64,000 nucleotides of DNA. Source: Tichowtungia aerotolerans. GTDB taxonomy: Bacteria; Verrucomicrobiota; Kiritimatiellia; Kiritimatiellales; Tichowtungiaceae. A model generated the notes under the pieces. That model saw only the letters and a program-made list of their open reading frames with translations, did no database searches and had not been told where the DNA came from. The stretch covers positions 2,608,900 to 2,672,899 of the forward strand of contig NZ_CP047593.1 in assembly GCF_009905215.1 (NCBI RefSeq). Direction: 5' to 3'. Shown piece after piece: positions 59,584-64,000 of this stretch; position 1 is the first letter of the stretch, and each line of letters opens with the position of its first letter. A program made the translations under genes and the position numbers.

Positions 59584-61347
59584 ATGCGGGAAGGAATGGG
59601 GAGATCTGTAGCTGCTCTTTCGGTCCTGATGGCCCTTTCTGCCGGTTCGGAGGATTTTTCGGAGACGGCTGATCCTGCAGCAGAACTGGTGCAGCAAATC
59701 CTGTCGGTGCGGGGGGAGCCCCTTCGGGATTTGCCCGGTCTGCGGGTTGTGCATGTTCGTGATTTCGGTGCGGTCCCCAACGACGACATTAATGACTTCG
59801 CGGCCATACAGGCGGCCGTTCAAGCTTTGGGAACAGGGAATGCGGAACTGCGCTTTGAACCCGGTGTGTATGACGTCGACCCCGGCGGAGGCGACTATTC
59901 GCAGAAAGAGCGGCCGATCCTGTTTTTCCAGGATTTGGAAAATGTTGTGGTGGACGGGCAGGGCGCACAGATCCTGATTAAACGTCCCAGCGTTGGGCTG
60001 TCTCAATCGCATGGATGCAGGAACATGATTGTGCGCAATCTCAGCATCGATTATGACCCGCTTCCGTTTTCCCAAGGGACCGTTATGTCCGTCAATCCGG
60101 CGGAAGGATGGATTGAAGTTAAAACCGACGACGGCTTTCCGGATCTGGACGATTCCCAGTTTGTGTCATACGGGTCATGGGGTATGCTGAAGGACCCGGC
60201 GGTTCCCGGAAAACTCAAGGATGGTGCACCGAATGTGTTGTTTCGGTCATCCTGCGAAAAGGTCGGTGAAGACCTGTTCCGAATCGTGCTGACCAATCCG
60301 TTTGATGAATTCCTGGCTGCCGGAGATCGGTATGCACAGATTTCCCGAGCGTCCGGTGGCTGCGAATATTACAACAGCGAAAACATAACGTTCGAGAACA
60401 TCACTTTTTATGCCATACCGGGCTCGCTGTTTGTCGGTGCGGATACATCCCGGCTGAATGTGCTGAACTGCCGCGGGACGCTGAAAGACTGCCGGATGCT
60501 GGTGAGCGGCGCTGACGGAGTGCACTGCCAGGCCGCGCGGATCGGGCCGTGGATCGAAAGATGTGAGTTTGAGGGCCTTTCCGACGACTGCCTGAATGTC
60601 TACAGCCTGCCGTTTTATGTGCTGCAGGTTCACGGTCCTAAAACGCTTCGGATCACCCGCCCTGAGAGGATTCGCAAAGGCGATCCGCTGGTGTTTTTCC
60701 GCCCGCAGACCGGAGAAATCCTTGTCGAAACAGAAGTGGTCTCTCTGGAAAAGGATGTGGTGACACTGAGGGATGAAGTGCCCGAACTGAACCTGGCTGC
60801 AAAAGAAACAGAATACGATCAGCGCGGCTGGAAAATCTATGATCACGCCTACAATCCGAATGCAACCGGTAATTATTTTGTTTATCGCAATAACTATATG
60901 CATGACGGCCGTCGTTTCGGCGGGTTTATAAAAGCATCTTATGGACTGATTGAGAACAATCGTTTTGAACGGCTCTCCGATAACGGGCTGATGGTTCAGA
61001 ATGAGCCGGATTGGCCCGAGGGATTCTGGGCTAATAATCTGGTGATACGCAATAATCGGATTCTGGACTGTGCCTTTATGAAGACCCGTATTCCGATGGA
61101 AATGGACTGGGGCATGCTGGGGCATCGATCCGCCGGCGGTTTTGAGCATCAGAATATCTTTTTTACGAGCAATACGGTTCGCGCTGTTGCCGGTCCGGCA
61201 GCACGGTTCAATTGCATTGATGGCCTGACTCTGGTCGGTAACACATTTCAAAGCGGCAGTGTGTCTGGAATGCTTGTGTCTGGAACCAATACGAGGGTTC
61301 GTGAGAATCGGGACAATACCCCGCAGAGCCGTATTGTGTTTGAATAG
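59584..61347 (+). CDS. Secreted right-handed beta-helix protein, GH110/polygalacturonase-like
   Basis: The ATG at 59584 has GGAGA upstream and begins a signal-like stretch (GRSVAALSVLMALSAG); an ATG at 59545 is an alternative. The 587-residue product starts with the pectate-lyase-type motif VRDFGAVPNDDINDFAAIQAAV, then runs of parallel beta-helix coils. It has GLSDDCLNVYS in the centre, similar to the DDxxNV site of the beta-helix protein at 55618. It is likely a glycosidase or lyase acting outside the cytoplasm. It is followed 13 bases later by the sulfatase gene. A dispersed palindrome at 59935 lies in the coding region. Confidence 0.7.
   Translation: MREGMGRSVAALSVLMALSAGSEDFSETADPAAELVQQILSVRGEPLRDLPGLRVVHVRDFGAVPNDDINDFAAIQAAVQALGTGNAELRFEPGVYDVDPGGGDYSQKERPILFFQDLENVVVDGQGAQILIKRPSVGLSQSHGCRNMIVRNLSIDYDPLPFSQGTVMSVNPAEGWIEVKTDDGFPDLDDSQFVSYGSWGMLKDPAVPGKLKDGAPNVLFRSSCEKVGEDLFRIVLTNPFDEFLAAGDRYAQISRASGGCEYYNSENITFENITFYAIPGSLFVGADTSRLNVLNCRGTLKDCRMLVSGADGVHCQAARIGPWIERCEFEGLSDDCLNVYSLPFYVLQVHGPKTLRITRPERIRKGDPLVFFRPQTGEILVETEVVSLEKDVVTLRDEVPELNLAAKETEYDQRGWKIYDHAYNPNATGNYFVYRNNYMHDGRRFGGFIKASYGLIENNRFERLSDNGLMVQNEPDWPEGFWANNLVIRNNRILDCAFMKTRIPMEMDWGMLGHRSAGGFEHQNIFFTSNTVRAVAGPAARFNCIDGLTLVGNTFQSGSVSGMLVSGTNTRVRENRDNTPQSRIVFE
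59935..59951. repeat. TTTCCA-N5-TGGAAA palindrome in the second beta-helix gene
   Basis: Perfect arms with spacer GGATT. In frame it encodes FQDLEN. Confidence 0.85.
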
Positions 61348-61360
61348 GAGTTTTGCGGGA

Positions 61361-62872
61361 ATGGATAAAAAATTAAATGTTCTGCTGATCACCAGTGACC
61401 AGCAGCATTGGAATACATTGGGATTTCTGAATTCGGAAATTCATACACCGAACCTGGACCAGTTGGCTGCTCAAGGGATGGTGTTCAGTCGGACCTACTG
61501 CCCGAATCCAACCTGTACGCCGACGCGGGCGTCGATGATCACCGGCCAGTATCCAAGTCAGCACGGGGCCTGGTCCCTGGGTACGAAGCTGATGGACGAT
61601 GTGCATACGGTGGGTGAGGATTTTGCCGCGGCGGGGTATCGTACTGCACTTGTCGGCAAGGCTCATTTCCAGCCGCTGGCTTCCACGGAGGAGTTTCCGT
61701 CTATGGAGGCATATCCGATTCTCCAGGATCTGGAGTTCTGGAAGGAGTTCAACGGTCCGTTTTACGGTTTTGAGCACGTCGAGCTGGCACGGAATCATAC
61801 AGACGAGGCGCACGTCGGGCAGCATTATGCGCTGTGGATGGAGGAGAAGGGGTTTGCGAGCTGGCGGGATTCTTTCCGGACCCCGACGGGTACCCAGGAC
61901 GCGCAGGAATATAGCTGGGATCTTCCGGAAGAGTTTCATTATAACACGTGGATTTCAGACCGTACCACTGGTCTGCTGGAAGATTACCAGCAGAACGATG
62001 AAAACTTTTTTCTATGGGCCAGCTTTTTTGATCCGCATCCCTCCTATCTGGTTCCGGAGCCGTGGGCATCCATGTATGATCCGGCTGCATTGACTTTGCC
62101 GGGACAACGAGATGAAGAGCATCGGGATAATCCGCTGCATTATCGGAAGACTCAGGAAAAGAACCCCGATTTTTCGATGTATGAAGAGCCGGGTGGGAAT
62201 GTCTGCCATGGATTCGAATCACATCTTAGAACCGAAGAACAGCTGCGAAAGGATCTGGCCTGTTATTACGGAATGGTGTCCTGTCTCGACAAATATATTG
62301 GTCGTATTCTGGATCGGTTGGATGAACTGGGGCTCGCCGAAAATACGCTTGTGATTTTTACAACGGATCACGGGCATCTCTTTGGTCAGCACGGATTGGT
62401 TGCCAAGGGTGCATTCAACTATGAAGATCTTATCAGAATCCCGTTTATCGCCCGTCTGCCGGAAAGTATTGCTGCTGCATCGCAGAGTCCGGCGATGCAG
62501 TCGCTGGTTGACCTGGCTCCGACGATACTCGATTTCTGTGGCCTGCCGATTCCCCGCACGATGACAGGAATCAGCCAGAAGCCGGTCTGGCTGGGTGAAG
62601 CAGGTGGGGTTCGTGATCGCATTATGGTTGAAAATCGTCATCAGCCGTTTTTGGTGAACAGCAAAACCTATGTTGACCGACGATATAAGCTGACTGTCTA
62701 TTGCGGCTCAGATGAGGGAGAGCTGTTTGATCTGCAGGAGGACCCGGGAGAATTCTATAACCGCTGGAAAGATCCGGGGTGCCGCGAATTAAGGAGCGAA
62801 CTGATGCTGAAACTGATTCAGGCGGAAATGCAAAAAGAACCGATGCCCATGCCGCGGATTTCGATGGCTTAA
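61361..62872 (+). CDS. Type I formylglycine sulfatase
   Basis: The ATG at 61361 follows the previous stop by 13 bases; the open frame further upstream overlaps the preceding gene and is a shadow. The 503-residue enzyme has the metal-binding Asp13 in ITSDQQH, the sulfatase signature C52-T-P-T-R-A-S whose Cys is converted to formylglycine, TGQYPSQHGAW, and the second metal site TTDHGHLFGQHGL. No signal peptide is seen. It removes sulfate from a sugar, probably in the same locus as the beta-helix glycosidases. The maturation enzyme is not in this window. It is followed 14 bases later by the symporter gene. Confidence 0.93.
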   Translation: MDKKLNVLLITSDQQHWNTLGFLNSEIHTPNLDQLAAQGMVFSRTYCPNPTCTPTRASMITGQYPSQHGAWSLGTKLMDDVHTVGEDFAAAGYRTALVGKAHFQPLASTEEFPSMEAYPILQDLEFWKEFNGPFYGFEHVELARNHTDEAHVGQHYALWMEEKGFASWRDSFRTPTGTQDAQEYSWDLPEEFHYNTWISDRTTGLLEDYQQNDENFFLWASFFDPHPSYLVPEPWASMYDPAALTLPGQRDEEHRDNPLHYRKTQEKNPDFSMYEEPGGNVCHGFESHLRTEEQLRKDLACYYGMVSCLDKYIGRILDRLDELGLAENTLVIFTTDHGHLFGQHGLVAKGAFNYEDLIRIPFIARLPESIAAASQSPAMQSLVDLAPTILDFCGLPIPRTMTGISQKPVWLGEAGGVRDRIMVENRHQPFLVNSKTYVDRRYKLTVYCGSDEGELFDLQEDPGEFYNRWKDPGCRELRSELMLKLIQAEMQKEPMPMPRISMA

Positions 62873-62886
62873 GGAGACCTTGTACA

Positions 62887-64000
62887 ATGAGCGAAAAACG
62901 ATTGAATCTGATGGGGATTTTTAAATATGCCATCGGAGATGGAGCCTTTTCCATCACGATGAACGGTATGAATAATTTCGCCATGATTTATCTGACCCAG
63001 ATTCTGGGCCTGAAAGCGGAATGGGCATCGCTGTCAATCAGTATTGCGATTCTGTGGGATGCGGTTACTGATCCGATCATGGGGCATATTTCTGATAACA
63101 CCCGCACCCGCTGGGGGCGGAGGCATCCGTATGTTCTGGTCGGTGGTCTGCTCGCGGCAGTCTCGTTTGTTCTGTTCTGGACCGTTCCACAGGTGCTCGG
63201 TTCGACCGGGCTGATGTTTGCCGCAGCGGTGGTGATCAATCTGATGATTCGCACTGCATTGACGATCTATGCGGTTCCTTATACGGCACTCGGCTTCGAG
63301 ATTTGCCCGGAATATGAAGATCGGGCGCGTTTGCAGGGAGTTCGTTTTTTCGTGAATCAGGTTACCAACTTTGTGTTCGGCGCGTTGGCGTGGCGGATGT
63401 TTTTTACCGAACGGTTGAATGACTCTGGAGAAATGACCGATGGATCACTGATCCCGTCAAATTATCTGATCATGGCCATTGTCCTTTCCTCGTTTATCGC
63501 CATTCTGGTTTCAGCCTGCTGCTTCGGAACGCGGCAGTTTGCGATCGATAACCGCGACGATGAGATTGAGGGAAACAACCTGAAAGAATTTTGGAACGAC
63601 TTCTCGGATATTTTCAAAGACCGTCTGGCGGTCAACGTGTTTATGTTTTTTGTCGTCGCTCAGTTTTCTATGATGCTGATGTCGCAGACCCAGATGTTCA
63701 CCTACATCTTCTACATGAAATTCAGTGCGCTCGAAAAAACCATTGTACATGGCGGCGGCATGCTGGCTTTTGCGTTCTGTTCATTGAACCTTTCGAAACT
63801 GGTTACACGTTTCGATAAAAAACCGGCAGGTTATATCGGCATGGCGCTTGCCATGTTCGGCGGACTGGGCCTGATGGTGGTTTTCCGGGGCGGGTTGATG
63901 GCGCCTCAGGCCGGACCGTTTAATATCGGTGGCGAAACGCTGCATCTTTCCATGCTGGTGTTTGCTTTTCTTCAGATGTGCTGGTGGGGCGGGTGCGGCA
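62887..64000 (+). CDS. GPH-family (MelB-like) sugar symporter, 3' end off window
   Basis: The ATG at 62887 follows AAGGAGACC. The visible 371 residues show the MFS/GPH pattern: GDGAFSITMNGMNNFAM in the first helix, the signature DAVTDPIMGHISDNTRTRWGRRHPY in the first cytoplasmic loop, AVPYTALGFEICPEYEDRARL, and at least eight membrane segments. These transporters bring in oligosaccharides or glycosides with sodium or protons. It is cotranscribed with the sulfatase, so it probably imports the desulfated product. The remaining C-terminal helices lie beyond the right edge. Confidence 0.9.
   Translation, partial: MSEKRLNLMGIFKYAIGDGAFSITMNGMNNFAMIYLTQILGLKAEWASLSISIAILWDAVTDPIMGHISDNTRTRWGRRHPYVLVGGLLAAVSFVLFWTVPQVLGSTGLMFAAAVVINLMIRTALTIYAVPYTALGFEICPEYEDRARLQGVRFFVNQVTNFVFGALAWRMFFTERLNDSGEMTDGSLIPSNYLIMAIVLSSFIAILVSACCFGTRQFAIDNRDDEIEGNNLKEFWNDFSDIFKDRLAVNVFMFFVVAQFSMMLMSQTQMFTYIFYMKFSALEKTIVHGGGMLAFAFCSLNLSKLVTRFDKKPAGYIGMALAMFGGLGLMVVFRGGLMAPQAGPFNIGGETLHLSMLVFAFLQMCWWGGCG

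Overview
The window looks like the chromosome of an anaerobic, polysaccharide-degrading bacterium of the PVC group, most probably Kiritimatiellota (Pontiella-like). This is an inference. It rests on a bifurcating-hydrogenase operon of the Hnd type under a Rex regulator, a secreted sulfatase next to beta-helix glycosidase-like proteins, GxGYxYP and LamG-like exported proteins, a 29-residue COX24-like basic protein, and an integron integrase with a long N-terminal extension. No rRNA or other taxonomic marker is present, so the phylum stays tentative.

Layout. 1-3.9 kb: hydrogenase accessory operon (hndA, HATPase, hndB, hndC; the hydrogenase itself would lie off the left edge), divergent from rex. 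3.9-8.9 kb: a molybdenum-carrier-like protein, an NtrB/NtrC-type sensor and sigma-54 regulator pair, and a large membrane protein. 8.9-20.4 kb: housekeeping genes (fmt, TPR lipoprotein, hisG, NUDIX, marC, smc, htrA-like, gph). 20.4-25.6 kb: queuosine genes queF, queD, queC, queE, queA with a trypsin-like protease in the same operon. 25.6-30.9 kb: a recombination hotspot made of a group II intron remnant split by an IS256-type element, two candidate gene cassettes and an integron integrase. 31-40 kb: FadL-type porin, ArsR regulator with a four-domain persulfide enzyme, U32 protein, DEAD-box helicase. 40-42 kb: rplT, rpmI, cysE and tRNA-Pro. 42-54 kb: three transposase genes, degenerate repeats, and a carbohydrate-catabolism segment (truncated GH38 mannosidase, GxGYxYP protein, sodium symporter, truncated HAD phosphatase). 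54-64 kb: LacI regulator, two beta-helix glycosidase-like proteins, LamG-like protein, sulfatase and GPH sugar symporter, together a likely locus for a sulfated galactan or related glycan.

The most unusual signal is a family of short palindromes, TTTCCA-N5-TGGAAA, scattered from about 20.9 to 60 kb both between genes and inside coding sequences. Inside genes it often encodes Phe-Gln-x-Leu-Glu-Lys. Variants with changed outer arms remain palindromic. A second degenerate repeat with a 55-bp period (core AGTTCGCATT) sits exactly at the truncated ends of two genes. A 15-bp sequence shared by the lacI leader and the promoter region of the beta-helix gene is a good operator candidate.

Several insertion histories can be read directly. 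The IS256-type element has an 8-bp target duplication inside the intron maturase. An ISL3-type element with an 8-bp duplication separates tRNA-Pro from its terminator. The intron 3' end abuts a box at the end of a candidate cassette.
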